A stretch of 64,000 nucleotides of DNA from Mytilus trossulus (Eukaryota > Mollusca > Bivalvia > Mytilida > Mytilidae), in NCBI RefSeq assembly GCF_036588685.1, contig NC_086382.1:59538987-59602986 (forward strand). Reading direction: 5' to 3'. The translations under genes were made by a program, and so were the position numbers. This document shows positions 37,601-52,600 of this stretch, in pieces. A model generated the notes under the pieces. The model had not been told where the DNA came from. It saw nothing but the letters and a program-made list of their open reading frames with translations, and did not search any database. Each line of letters begins with the position of its first letter. The stretch's first letter is position 1.

Positions 37601-40600
37601 TAGATATTTTGTATTCACACAGAAAGGTCTTGTCTGCTTTAAAGATTATAATAGAATTTTGTGTTGGTAAAATTTTGTTATTTGTAAAGTACATCTTAAA
37701 ACCACACAATTGCATTTGATAGAGCTGCTTGAATAGGAAAATATATATCTTAATCTCCAATACCCAACTTTGGTAGCAGTTGAGATGAAAGTTGTTATTT
37801 GTATCCAATAAATATAAACATTGATGTCTGCCTATCCTAGTTAGTAAAGAATAATCTTTTGACAGATGGGTTGTTAGTTTAAGGTGGTACCAAACAGCAT
37901 GATTAAAATGCACCATGAACTTGAACCATACTTTATCTGGAAAAACGTTTTTGAATATCAAGAAGTTTGACAAACACTAATTTTAATCAACGAGAAGCTT
38001 TGAGAAGTCATTAACAATAAAACATGATTACATAATTTAGCTGGTTTTAACAGAGTTATCTCCCTGTAGTGAAATGTATCATCTTAAACCAAAAATCTTT
38101 TTCCTCTATAATAATGAACTTACTGAGCACCTATACACTGGGCAATATGCATCAGACATTCTTTTTCTGTTCCAAACCAACCACTGTAACAAAATATAAA
38201 TATCTATTTGTTGCAGAAGTATATATTTCTGAATTTGTATGTCAAAATATATATGATTGTCATACATATTTTTTTCACCGCAGTAAAATCGCATTTAAGT
38301 CTAAAATATCAAAATCGCAATATCAAATGTACGCAATAATTTCTGAATTTACAGTATTTACACCTTTGGAAAGTTTTGTTGATACTTATCTAAATTCTGT
38401 ATCCTTGTTGACAATAGACAGGAATATAGATATGTGATACTAGTCATAGTACACACAAACTGATGACACAAAGTTGACAATGTACAGTGTGTGTAATAGA
38501 ATAATACTCAACTACTTACTTTTAATTGATTTATAAAATACCTATGATTTTTATCTTACAGCATCATAAAAAGTGTTTTTTAGAATTCAGTTAGAAGCTT
38601 TAAGTTATTTTTCATACTTCTTGTTAAATAATAATTGTCTTTATATGTCCTGTATGAACTAATGATCAATCAGTTTCATTAACACGTTCCAATCCCTACT
38701 GACTCACCTGAATGATAAAATACAGTCCACCAGTGGATTGTCTTCAATATTGATATCCACGGGAGAAAATAGTGGATTACTACTCACTGGTAAAAGTGTG
38801 TCAGATTCTGCACACATTTGCTGTAATCAATAAATATATTTCAAATATATGTTTTCAGTTCAAAGCTTTAGAAATATATATTTTTTTAAATCAAAATTTC
38901 TCTGTTTAGAATCTCTTAACTGCAGATCTGTTTACCAAATTTGAAAATACAAAAACCATAAATAATAGCCAAATAGCATTAATTTCAATGACACAGAAAT
39001 ATTTTAATAAACAAGCCATTTTTTTATGGTTTAAAACTAAAATTGGTTTGATAGATTCTCATTAATTTGACTTTTTAAACAGAGACTATAATCAGATTCA
39101 GATAATCTTCAATTTCAGTTTAAAGCTTGCTCAGCTTAATTGAGTATCAAGAATTTTCTTTCTTCTTTGTATTTTTTAAAATTAATATTTATTTCTAAAT
39201 GTGATCTTATTTCAAAATTCAGTTTTTAATATCACAAGCATAATAACCTTTCTCAGTCATGTTTGTTATCTCCCCTTAATTTGAAAAGAATGGAGGAAAA
39301 AAAACTTTTCTAAAACTAATATGTATAAATATTTCCAGCAATAATAGCTTCTACTGTATATTCACAGAATCTTTTAATAAGAAGTTTGTTCATTTAAAAA
39401 CCCTTTACACACTTTCTTTAGTAATGGAAAATATTAATATCTTTGGCATCTGAACAGTACTCAGAAATTTCACTTCTTTTGTCCTTCAACAACTGTTTTA
39501 TGACTGGATTAAATCCTGTAATTTTTCAAAAAGTATGTTATAACATTGAATACAAACCAGCCAAGTACTGGTTGCTATTTCTCCAACTGTTTTGTCCACA
39601 GGAAATCCATCTACAGGAACAACACCATAATCTGGTACCAGTCTAGTGTTACCCTGATAAACTTTTCCTGAAAATTTAAAGATCATTGTAGCAGCAATTT
39701 TAAATTGTTAAATAGTAACCACAAGAAATTATCTTTATCATTAACAAAATGTACAATTTCGGTAAAACAACAAAAAATCAGGACCAAAACAAAAATAAAG
39801 GAAAATTTTTACCACTCATACATTTGCTGCAGAAATAAGAAAGTGTTTAAGAATTCTAAATTAAAACAAACCTCCTTCCTCATTTACAAATTCTGTTAAT
39901 GGTGTATGCTGCTCTTCCTCAAATCCAAAAAACATAAATGATTTTCCTGTAAACACCTTTTTCTGTATCTGACTGTCACCTAAAATTACGTATCAAAAAA
40001 TATTATTTCTTGGGTAAATTATATTTAGCTATAAATATTAGAATTTTATACAAAATTTTGGTAAATCATTGAAAAAATATATTTCTTTTGAACTTTCATA
40101 CACTTATATGCCATTTTTTGAAAAACTCTGAAAGTTTGGAGACCTATATCAATCTGTGTTTTACATGTTTTCATGCATGCTCAGTCGATGTGAAAACTGT
40201 TTCAACACTTGCCCAACTGCACAGGCATCTTCTAGTTAATATAAAACTGTGCATACATAATTTAGAAAAAAGATTATCAGAACAATCATTTTGTTAAGAT
40301 ATAAATTTTGCAGCCTTTTGTGTAATAAGGAGTCAACTAGGATACAATTTACTGCAAAAAATTCTACTTCACAATGACTGACTTTTAAAAGTAATATAAC
40401 ACAACTAACAAATTATACAAACTTACCATCAGGATTTTGAGTCATTTCATCTGCCTCTGTTTCTACAGGTCTTTGTTCTATAGCTGTAGGTTTATCTTCA
40501 TCTTTCATGGTTTTATCCTGTGTATTATCTAAAATGTATGATTTAAAAATTAATCAGTATTTAACATTTTAAAAATCATCACAAAAGCATGATATACAAT

Positions 40601-43600
40601 GGGAAGCAATGCTTACAGCCTTTATTCTAATCTAACCTGAAAATTCTTGAGTATTCATAAATATCATACTGATTCGACATCTGCTAAATTCAAATAAATA
40701 AGGGTCAAAATTATCAACATCAGTTTATTTATTATGATGTCAGTGATATGTCTGGGTCAAAGTTATAAAGGCTGGGTCAAACTATTTGACGTCACAAAGG
40801 CATGATATGTAATTTTGTCAAGCGCTGAGTAGATTGATACAGACAATAGGACAACATATAATTATTTATACCGTAACATCTTTTGGCTGTACAATAGGAC
40901 AACATATAATTATTTATACCGTACCATCTTTTGGCTGTACAATAGGACAGCATATAATTATTTATACCTTACCATCTTTTGGCTGTACAATAGGACAACA
41001 TATAATTATTTATACCGTACCATCTTTTGGCTGTACAATAGGACAACATATAATTATTTATACCGTACCATCTTTTGGCTGTACAATAGGACAACATATA
41101 ATTATTTATACCGTACCATCTTTTGGCTGTACAATAGGACAACATATAATTATTTATACCGTACCATCTTTTGGCTGTACAATAGGACAACATATAATTA
41201 TTTATACCGTACCTTCTTTTGGCGGTACAATAGGACAACATATAATTATTTATACCGTACCATCTTTTGGCGGTACAATAGGACAACATATAATTATTTA
41301 TACCGTACCATCTTTTGGCTGTACAATAGGACAACATATAATTATTTATACTGTACCTTCTTTTGGCGGTACAATAGGACAACATATAATTATTTATACC
41401 GTACCATCTTTTGGCGGTACAATAGGACAACATATAATTATTTATACCGTACCATCTTTTGGCTGTACAATAGGACAACATATAATTATTTATACCGTAC
41501 CATCTTTTGGCTGTACAATAGGACAACATATAATTATCTACACCGTACCATCTTTTGGCTGTACAATAGGACAACATATAATTATCTACACCGTACCTTC
41601 TTTTGGCGGTACAATAGGACAACATATAATTATTTATACCGTACCATCTTTTGGCGGTACAATAGGACAACATATAATTATTTATACCGTACCATCTTTT
41701 GGCTGTACAATAGGACAACATATAATTATTTATACCGTAACATCTTTTGGCTGTACAATAGGACAACATATAATTATTTATACCGTACCATCTTTTGGCT
41801 GTACAATAGGACAACATATAATTATTTATTCCGTACCTTCTTTTGGCGGTACAATAGGACAACATATAATTATTTATACCGTACCTTCTTTTGGCGGTAC
41901 AATAGGACAACATATAATTATTTATACCGTACCATCTTTTGGCTGTACAATAGGACAACATATAATTATTTATACCGTACCATCTTTTGGCTGTACAATA
42001 GGATAACATATAATTATTTATACCGTACCTTCTTTTGGCGGTACAATAGGACAACATATAATTATTTATACCTTACCATCTTTTGGCTGTACAATAGGAC
42101 AACATATAATTATTTATACCATACCATCTTTTGGCTGTACAATAGGACAACATATAATTATTTATACCGTACCTTCTTTTGGCGGTACAATAGGACAACA
42201 TATAATTATTTATACCTTACCATCTTTTGGCTGTACAATAGGACAACATATAATTATTTATACCGTACCATCTTTTGGCTGTACAATAGGACAACATATA
42301 ATTATTTATACCGTACCATCTTTTGGCTGTACAATAGGATAACATATAATTATTTATACCGTACCTTCTTTTGGCGGTACAATAGGACAACATATAATTA
42401 TTTATACCTTACCATCTTTTGGCTGTACAATAGGACAACATATAATTATTTATACCTTACCATCTTTTGGCTGTACAATAGGACAACATATAATTATTTA
42501 TACCTTACCATCTTTTGGCTGTACAATAGGACAACATATAATTATTTATACCTTACCATCTTTTGGCTGTACAATAGGACAACATATAATTATTTATACC
42601 GTACCTTCTTTTGGCGGTACAATAGGACAACATATAATTATTTATACCTTACCATCTTTTGGCTGTACAATAGGACAACATATAATTATTTATACCGTAC
42701 CATCTTTTGGCGGTACAATAGGATAACATATAATTATTTATACCGTACCATCTTTTGGCTGTACAATAGGACAACATATAATTATTTATACCGTACCATC
42801 TTTTGGCTGTACAATAGGACAACATATAATTATTTATACCGTACCTTCTTTTGGCTGTACAATAGGACAACATATAATTATTTATACCGTAACATCTTTT
42901 GGCTGTACAATAGGACAACATATAATTATTTATTCCGTACCTTCTTTTGGCGGTACAATAGGACAACATATAATTATTTATACCGTACCTTCTTTTGGCG
43001 GTACAATAGGACAACATATAATTATTTATACCGTACCTTCTTTTGGCGGTACAATAGGACAACATATAATTATTTATACCTTACCATCTTTTGGCTGTAC
43101 AATAGGACAACATATAATTATTTATACCGTACCATCTTTTGGCTGTACAATAGGACAACATATAATTATTTATACCGTACCATCTTTTGGCGGTACAATA
43201 GGACAACATATAATTATTTATACCTTACCATCTTTTGGCTGTACAATAGGACAGCATATAATTATCTACACTGTACCATCTTTTGGCTGTACAATAGGAC
43301 AACATATAATTATCTACACTGTACCATCTTTTGGCTGTACAATAGGACAACATATAATTATCTACACTGTACCATCTTTTGGCTGTACAATAGGACAGCA
43401 TATAATTATCTACACTGTACCTTCTTTTGGTTGTATAAGATACTGTGACATGATATCCATTTCTTCTTCTTCCTTGTGATCATCCTCATCAGGTTTTATG
43501 TTTTCTGGTTCTAAAGTTTTGTTTTGGATACTCTCTTTTCTTTCAAGTTTCTTCTGTTTGCTGTTTAAAAAAATGTAATAAAAATGATAAAAAATACTTA

Positions 43601-46600
43601 TGCATAATAGCAGACTCAAAAACTTAATCTTTTCATAGGAGGTAAAAAAGCTTATTGTGTTTAATATTACATATCTACAAACAAATACCATCACCAGTTT
43701 CAGTGTTAACAAAATTTTTGCAACTCTGTAAAAAAAATATCTTACGACTAAAATTGATAGTTATACTGAAATGTGAATGACTTAATAGTATTTTTACTTT
43801 AAGTTTTTTGGGGAAAAAGAGCCCCTGATTCTAATATTAACTGTGTAAGTTCAACAGCATCATCTTAGAAGATGTGGCACTGCTTTATGCATGATTTAGT
43901 CAAATATGTATAGTCTCAATCTAAGATGTAAAACTTCTAGATTTCATTTAAAAAGTTTATGACTTCTACTATATATATATATAAAGGTTCACATCACATG
44001 CAAAGGCTGTTTGTGATGAAACCTTCTGCCAAAAAGTAGACAGATACCTGAGCATTCTGTAGAAAAGTTTACGTTATTAAAGTTAATAATCTTCATATAT
44101 TTGGAAACTAAGAACACAATTTTGATGACTAAGAAGTAACTTTAATCCTTACACTGTTAACTTTGGAGATTCTGATTCAGGTTGAGGTATATCTAGACAT
44201 GAGAATGGTGCTTCATCCACTGTTCTACCATTACGGTAACATTCTGCTAGCCAGGCTGGGGAAACAACCTGTGGTCTATAAATATACCAAGTAAATTATA
44301 TCAATAATTTTAAACTTGAACTCAGTTTCGCAAATATTTTTTATTGAAATTGAGTGATCTATGTCTGATATTTTTTCTTTCTAGTAATAAATCATTCCTA
44401 AGCCTCATTTTTGAAGTTGAAAGTAACTGTAAATGCAAGAATCAGTGTTGAACCTGATGAATCCTAAATAATGTTATTAGACACTCACTTTTACTCATGA
44501 AAATTTGTGTTAATGTTACAAATAAATATAAGATGATAGATATTTTTTTGATATAGCGGAGTATATTTTTTGTGCAAATAGTTTGTATAACAAGGCAGTC
44601 TTAGAATTGATATAACTTCTTGTTTTAGTTTTACCTATACAAAGAATTCTTCAAATATCGATGAGCAATGGAGAAAAGAACATTACTACCACTTTATATT
44701 AACTTTGTTGCATAATTGTCGTATTGGCAATCATACCACATCTCCTTATTTTCATACCAGTATTTCATTACAGATAAAAAATTGAACTGGTTAACTGGAC
44801 AATGTCTTATCGAACAAACTAAAATCAGAAGTGTATTGTCCTAGAAACAAACAAATACAGATTTTATATTCATGTATTTTTTTAGACATTTACCTGACAG
44901 TGTTTGAAGTTAGTAATTCGATATCTCTGTCAATTCTTACTCCCAGTATGACGTGAGTGACAGCTTCATTTAACTGGTTAAGTCTGAAAACAACATGTAA
45001 TAGAAACAGATATATAAAATGATTAAAAAAAATAGATAAAAATGAAGATATGATTAACATTATACTAAAGCACACAACCATTTCCTAGTTTGTTACTGAT
45101 TATTGATATAGTTTCTTTTAAACATTACTATCCATTTCTTTGTTAAATTGTTAAATTCGTCAAAACAAGCTTATGTTTGTGTATTTTCTGTGCTTAAAGC
45201 TAGTTGTATGCATTTTCTGCAATTAAAGCATGTTGGTTTTTTTTCTGCATAAAAAATGTAGAGTGTCTCATCTTGAGTTATTAATTTAAGCTGTACTGTA
45301 TAAGAGGTGTTGATTGTTGAAATATCATTACTAACTCATCCTTGGTTTCCATGAAATGAATAGAACACAATTTTATTTATATTTACATACTTGGCAGGGG
45401 TCTCATTGGGGGTTCTAATCCCACATCCCGTTTAGTGTTTTGACAGATTCCCGGATCCCACTTACACTATGTAAGTAAGCAATTCTCATTTTTTTGTAAT
45501 TTCCCGTGTCCCGCTAGACCTCATTTCCCGTTTTTACAATATGTGACACTTTAATAAACAAATTTATTTATTTATCTTAATCCCCAAATGAGACCCACTT
45601 GGCATAGAAATATAGTGCTTATCAACAGTATTATTACTCTAACTGTATTCTATACCAACCTTGTAGCACCACCAGCATTTATCACTTTCTTCATTTTTTC
45701 AAGGTCTTGTCCACAAAAACCACTCAAGTAAATCTAAAAATAGTTAATAGAAAATCATGTTATGACATTTTATTTATAGGTTTACTATCATATATAAAGA
45801 CAATTCTTTGATTACTATTGAATTTGTGTTCACAAAAATAACCATTAAATTTTATCATTGGTAAAGTCATAGCAAAGGGTATGTCAAGCATGTCAAGTAT
45901 TGATAATAATACGTACTGTAGATTCACTCTTAGGCCAAAAAAAAATATATGTCTGTTTCCTGTTTCCCGACCAACCCTGACTCAAAGCTCCCGACCCTAG
46001 ATCTTTTTATTCAAATCCGGGAAAAAACGTTTCCGGTCCGATCCAGATCTATATTTAACTATGTCCAAACAATGAAATGGCTGCTCCCAGCAAAAAATGT
46101 GCTACAATTAAGGTTTAAAAATTTGTCGGCAATGGGAGGATTATTCAATTAAAGCTTCTTTAAAGGGATTTAATCATTTTGGGGTACAGGACCCTAACCA
46201 AACATGACATTTAACTGACTGCAAATCTGACAGGGAGTGCAAAAAAATCCCGACCTACCGACCCTGATTTATTTGCTTTGGAAGCAGGAAACAGACATAT
46301 ATTTTTTTTGGCCTTATCAGATGGTATTAAGATTCGATGCTCTGCTTGGTAAAATACAAGTTTCCAATATTTTTTAATGTAGAACTTGTCAAAAAAAAAA
46401 CATGAAGAACTATGGTGATGTTTTGTAAAGCTTTTTATTCAGAAAGTTGTCAAGAAGTTTTATTTATATATCAATTACCTTACAACCATCAAGGAAAAGA
46501 TCTGAAGGTGGACGAGATAGATCTATGGTTTGTAGTGATGATTCAATATGATCATTCTTTTGAACCTGTGTCTCACTGAATGTAGTCATGTCAGATCTGG

Positions 46601-49600
46601 TTGTAGCAGCTGTATCGTTCATTCTTGTCATGGCAGCAGTCTCATTTACCTGACAGTTACCTATCATGGAGATGTTAGAGATACTGCTGATGTCAGCAAT
46701 ACTGGAAACTCTATCTGCAATATTTTGAAAAAGCAGCATTTTTAATTCTCCAACTCACATATTTTTCAGGTCTTATTCATGTAGCCACATTATGAATAAT
46801 GTAGTTTAAAATCTCAAACTTCAAATTTATTTAACCAATCTTCTCTAAAAGAATCTGAATTACAATACTATTCATTTTGTACAATAACAAAAACAGTACC
46901 AATTTAATGCATCAGATGCACATTTTGATTATTTTAAATTTCTCTTCAATGATGCTCACGGCCTAAATACAAATGTATATGGATATCCAATCCAAAAGGA
47001 CCTACCATGTATGTTGCCCAAGGGAGATAACTAATGTAACTTAAGCTTAGCTAAATGTCTATGTCTATTTTATCATAAAAGTATTGAAGAACATTCCTAA
47101 TTGTCTGTTATTTATTACTGGTTTGTACAATTACAGATTCTTCACAGGAATATGTTAATTAACAGCAGATATGACATCAAAACACAAATGCCTCTTGGGT
47201 TTAAACACTTGTCAGTGAAAATCTACTAGTTTCCTTTTCCATAAATCTCATTGGCAAATTAAAGATTTTTATTGGTAAGCAAACATATGCATTACAATAT
47301 CATCCTCCAACTGATAATAACTCCTACTACAGATAAGTTTCACTTTTTCAGTACTGAATAACTCACTTTTTGCTTTCCCCTTCTCTGGTGTAGATGTCTT
47401 CACTCCTGAATCTCTGCCTTCTAATCCATATTTACTCTCATCAAGACAGTAACCTTTCTCTACAGAATCATACAACCATTCAGACTTGATAATGTGCATC
47501 TTCCATTTCCTAGCAAACTCATACTTCTGACCTGAGGCCAAATTATAAAAATATGATCATATCAGAAAATATCTCATTGAGAAAAGCTTTAATCACCTTC
47601 AAAAAATTCATAAAATGAGCTCATTGATTTTTTCAAAGTCAAGTGCCAATTGAAAGTTATTCCAGGGATAGAACCATTAACAGTCAAATCGTATAACAAA
47701 TTAAAAGCGAGAAATATTAATCAAAGTATATATATAATTACCCCAAATATTTATTCAAACAATAAGTAATGAAATAATTTTACCTTTAGGTTTATTGATG
47801 ATGAGATGAGTACACTCCTTGACCTTCATTTCACCTGTATATTTGCCACCTGAAAAAGTACAAGTAGACGTCCATTAACACTGAACAAGTACACATTTTT
47901 GTTAAGGGGCCTGCTGAAGCATGCCTTGGGGTGCAAGATTTTCTTGCTGCGTTGAAGATGCATTTGTGGCCTTCAGCTAGCGCTGTTTTCTGTCATTTGG
48001 TCAGGTTGCCTCTTTGACACATTCCCCATTTCCATTCTCAATTCTATTTACAAATATTGTAATGTTAAATTGTGTTTGACTAACTAGGTAATCTAATTTT
48101 CTATAGTTATAAGGTTTATATTATTCAACCGACCTGTAGTTTTTTTGATTTTTAAAAGGCATACAAGGAATTTGAAGACAGAAAGAAAATTAGGCAAAAA
48201 GTATTAGAAATTTATTACTGTAAACCAACTAATTTTCATGAGTAGAAAAATAAAGCGAATTTAAATCGTTGCGAATATGTAAATCTTGGATCTTTCGTTA
48301 TATAACTACCTCCAGGTAATTAGAAAATTGCGAAATTAAATTGCTGCGAAATGGACTCAAAAGGGCTAAAGCGAAATAAAGTATTCGCTAAAATAAGTTG
48401 GTTTACAGTGATATTGAAGTTTGTGTTCGATAATAAAATCAATGTCTCAATCCACTTTTTTTATAAAATTTCTCCCATGGACAATCTTTTAATCCTTCTT
48501 AGAAAACAAGCGTATGAAATTTTATCATATATAATTCAAACAATAGTATTGATTAATTGTTGTAAGAGAAAAGAAAGCTCTCCTTGACTACTATAACTGC
48601 TCTTCTGGAAATTAAACATGATAAATATTTACTAAATAAGATATAGCGATGTGAATATCTTTATCCAGTGTATGATATCAGAGCTATAGGATGAAAGTTG
48701 GACTTTGTTTAAGTTTTAACCTCTGAGACTTTGATATTGAAACATGACAGAAACACTTATTCCACAAAAGTTATATATGTTACCCTCAGCTTCTATCATG
48801 GTCTTCATTTCTCCTCGTTCTGTTGAATCAAACCCAGAAACTGTTATAACCAATCCATAGAATACAGGACATGAATATTCATTAAACAGGACATCAGCAC
48901 CATGGATGTGTCTGTAAATATAAATCACATATTGTTCTAAACAATAAATACTTATTCACACCTTTAAATTTAATGTTTAAGGCTCCTATCAAATTTTCAA
49001 CACTTTTGGAATTTTATTCTGAACAAATCAGAAAGAAATTCTACTTAAGGTATCACCGAAATAACAAACATGAGTTTATTAACTTTTAGAGGTAGCTTTA
49101 AAGTATGTAATACTTTCAATAAAATTTTTATCATCTTGTGTCTTACTAAAGTTTAAAAAATACAATAATTGACTTAGTAATATTAAATTACATATACAGA
49201 ACATGTAATTATACATACCCATCTGCTGATTTCTCCCAAACCTTTTCCACCCATAATGGTAACATAATCTGTTTTCCAAGGTCACCAGAAACCTGAAATA
49301 ATTTTCAATGTTATATCACTTTTAGATGTGTTCTTGGTCCATGTATCAAATTTTATCATTTTCATACAATAAGATGTTTATCTATTCCTGATAATTAATT
49401 TGAGCCTTTATGAACCATGCAAAAACATGGCCGTCCTAAATTAGTAGGAAATCTCTCCAACAATGTTAGCCGATATCTCCCACAGCAGTCTAGGTCTCCA
49501 CATATTTTGTGAGGATATTCAACAAATAAATGGTAGATTCTCTTTGATTTATTACATTTTATATTTAGATTTAGATACAAAACTTAATAAGGACTGAAGA

Positions 49601-52600
49601 ACAAATGAATAAATAAATTAACAAAAGAAGCTATCCTTGCCAATTCTTTGTTACAAGAGGGGAAAATCACCTGGTACTTTTTGCTGCCAACTTCTCCTGT
49701 GACAAGGTGAGTAACTTGGTCAGTTAGGGTTTTACTGGCCTCGCCACCCATCATTTCAACTTTCTTATGTAGTTCTTCCTAAAATGTCAAAAAATAATTT
49801 TCAAATTTCTCCCTTTTGTCTGTATCCAGTTAACGTAATATGTCAAAAAATCATATTCCTGCCAATAGGATAAATGGGTCTCTTTACTCTGGTAAAAAAA
49901 ATCACTTAACAAATCCCAATATATATAAAAATTCATCATGATAAAGGAATACATTGAGTTTCAATCTAAACAAATTTAAACATTAATTTAGTATTCCAAA
50001 TCTTCTGGTTGTCTATCTAAAATATGATCAAACCAATACAAATAGATGTCATTTGGTCTCTGGTGGAGAGTTGCTCGTTGGCAATCATACCACATCTTCC
50101 TCTTTTTTTAAATATTTTTACAACTTCAAGGTCATGCATTAACTAGTATCTACTTTTAAAACGCTCATTATGAAGCTGACCATAGAACATAAGTGTAACT
50201 GAAATGTTTAAAAAGGTTTTTGGAAGTCATTTTCTTATCATTGGCCTTATTCATGTGTGTTGCTTCTGTTCCATAAATAAACAAATTCCCTTTCAGTCAA
50301 TCCTACAGAAATTGTATATCCCATTGTCAAATAAAAAGCGCTGTATTACATTTGGAAGTATTTACCCTAATCTCCTTATCTAGGTTTGAGCAGCAAACAA
50401 CCAGGTCTTTCATGGCTAAGTTGAAAATTGGAGTAGATCTTCGTGGAATATCCTGTAAAATGAAAAAAAAACGCATATTTTCTATACATTGTCCTTTTAA
50501 GCATACTGTACATGCCATTCAAGGTAAACTTTTATCAAGGAAAACTAAAAAACTTATTCAGCTGAAACACAGTACCATTTCACATATTCTTTAAAGAATA
50601 CTTCAATAAATTTACCATGTTTGCAGAGAACTTATTTTCCTATATAAAGTTATATGCAAATCAAATCATAAAATTAAGCAAAGGTCAGTGCTTTAATAAC
50701 ATGGCTTACTAACTTTATTAGATTGAAGCATCACTGATGAGTCTTTTGTAGATGAAACCCATGCCTGGTGTCAATACAAAATTTAATCCTGGTATCTTTG
50801 ATGAGTTTATTGAAAAATTGCTGTACAGCTTGTGAAATTCTTCTTTACAAGCCAACAGAATCCAACTAAATATTTTGTAAAACTGAGCTTCAGACTTGTG
50901 GATTCAAATATTCAGCATGAAGACTGAAAGGTTTTCCAATAATATACATACTACTAGGGGCTTATACATTTGCATATTATGTAGTTCAAACAATTAGCTA
51001 GGTTGAAATTTTGAAAATGCAGAGAAGATTTAAAATCTACACAATTTAACAATGGCTAAATGAGAATAAAACATGGATGGACGTTCCATGTCATCATAAA
51101 TATTACAGACATGCATATCTATAATCCCTATAAAATCTACCATATCTCATATTCAATATTTCATACATACCAGCTTGTGTTCTAAGGATGATAATATGCA
51201 CTGGGGACCAAATATTCTACAAATAACACATAAATTACATTAGTTATCTTTAAAGCACTTATTCCTAATATTATCAATCATATTATGAGTACTAATTAAA
51301 ACCCTTATATAGTACTAAAGGAAGAGATCGATTTTATCGAGTCACAACTCCTCTGAAACCATACAAAGTTAGAAATATTTGTGATATTTATGACTTCTGT
51401 TTCACAAGAAGCACAGGAAAAACAAGTCGTGTCAAGTGTTATTAAATACAAAACAAACACATGCTTATATCATTGTGATGTCTTTCTTTTCTAATAGAAC
51501 ATTATTGTGTAGTGTACCTGAACATTTCTCAACAGGAATTGTAACTATATCATAATATTATAAGGGAGATAATAATTCAACATAACCAAAGAATAGCAGT
51601 GATGTAAAGCCTGAGTTATCTCCCATTCAAACCATATATTTATAACTTTTCCACTCAACTCTCTGAAAATTTTAGACAATATAAATTTCATAACCATATG
51701 AATATAAGGAAACCTTTTTATATATATACTAAACTGCATCATAACTTAAAGAGTTTTATTTATCTAAACTTCTTAAAAAAATAAAGTTAATATCTTTTAT
51801 CATACTGGTCCTGCTTAAGATGCAACAACTAGTTGAAATTTTTCATCAGTTGATCAGTTTGAAGAAACAAACTCAACTCTTAGCATGAACAAGAGCTTTG
51901 ATCCTTTTGTATTGTGAAAGATCAGATCCAGTTAAATAAACATCCTTATATATGTTAGTTTACCAAAGGAAACATCTTAATAATTTGTAAATGTTTTTTC
52001 AGATGCCCTAGCTAATGTCAGATTATCAATGTCTGTTATCTTGTTTGATGAACACTGACCGTGACGTCCTGATAATTGTTTGAAGTGAATTTGATCAGAT
52101 TACAATTATTACCTGCACTTGAGACTCTGGACATGGTTAAAACCTTCTCCTAAAAAGTGGTCAAATAAGTAAGCACAATTCTTTTCTTTCTTTTCAACTT
52201 TTAAACAATCACTTTCAAACATCCACTGTGGTTTAAATCCTTCTTTTTCAAGATTCTGTAAAATATAATGAATACAAAACTTCAAACAAAATGCACTATT
52301 TAATAGTGCTATGACTTTTTGTGTAGATTTTCCCTTTCACACAAATTAAATGATGTGAAATTTTACCATTTCTTGAAAATTCATCACTTTGAAGAACAGC
52401 CTAATCTGTGAATTGAGACAACATTAATGCAAGGAAATATGAAATAAAAAAATAAGCATCAAGACTGCAGGAAAGCAGCTTTTTAGTTCAATCCAAATTG
52501 ACTAAATATTAGGTAACTAATTTTTTTTTTAACATTCTGACGGAAAAAAAAAGATTTGACCTGGGGTATGTTGACAATTCATATTCAATGTATAACTTTT

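Noticed and set aside
40834..42057. Open frames of 360-390 codons on both strands with 16-residue repeats
   Set aside because: They exist only because the 48-bp satellite unit is divisible by 3 and lacks stops. Both strands are open over the same stretch and the region is a TOPBP1 intron.
42649..43065. Further 138-codon repeat frame in the same satellite
   Set aside because: Same cause as above; single-base changes merely break it into pieces.
47269..47366. Extension of TOPBP1 exon 9 to the stop codon at 47269
   Set aside because: The strong donor AAAA|gtgagt at 47367 gives the phase needed by exon 10, which matches TOPBP1. Read-through sequence has no match.
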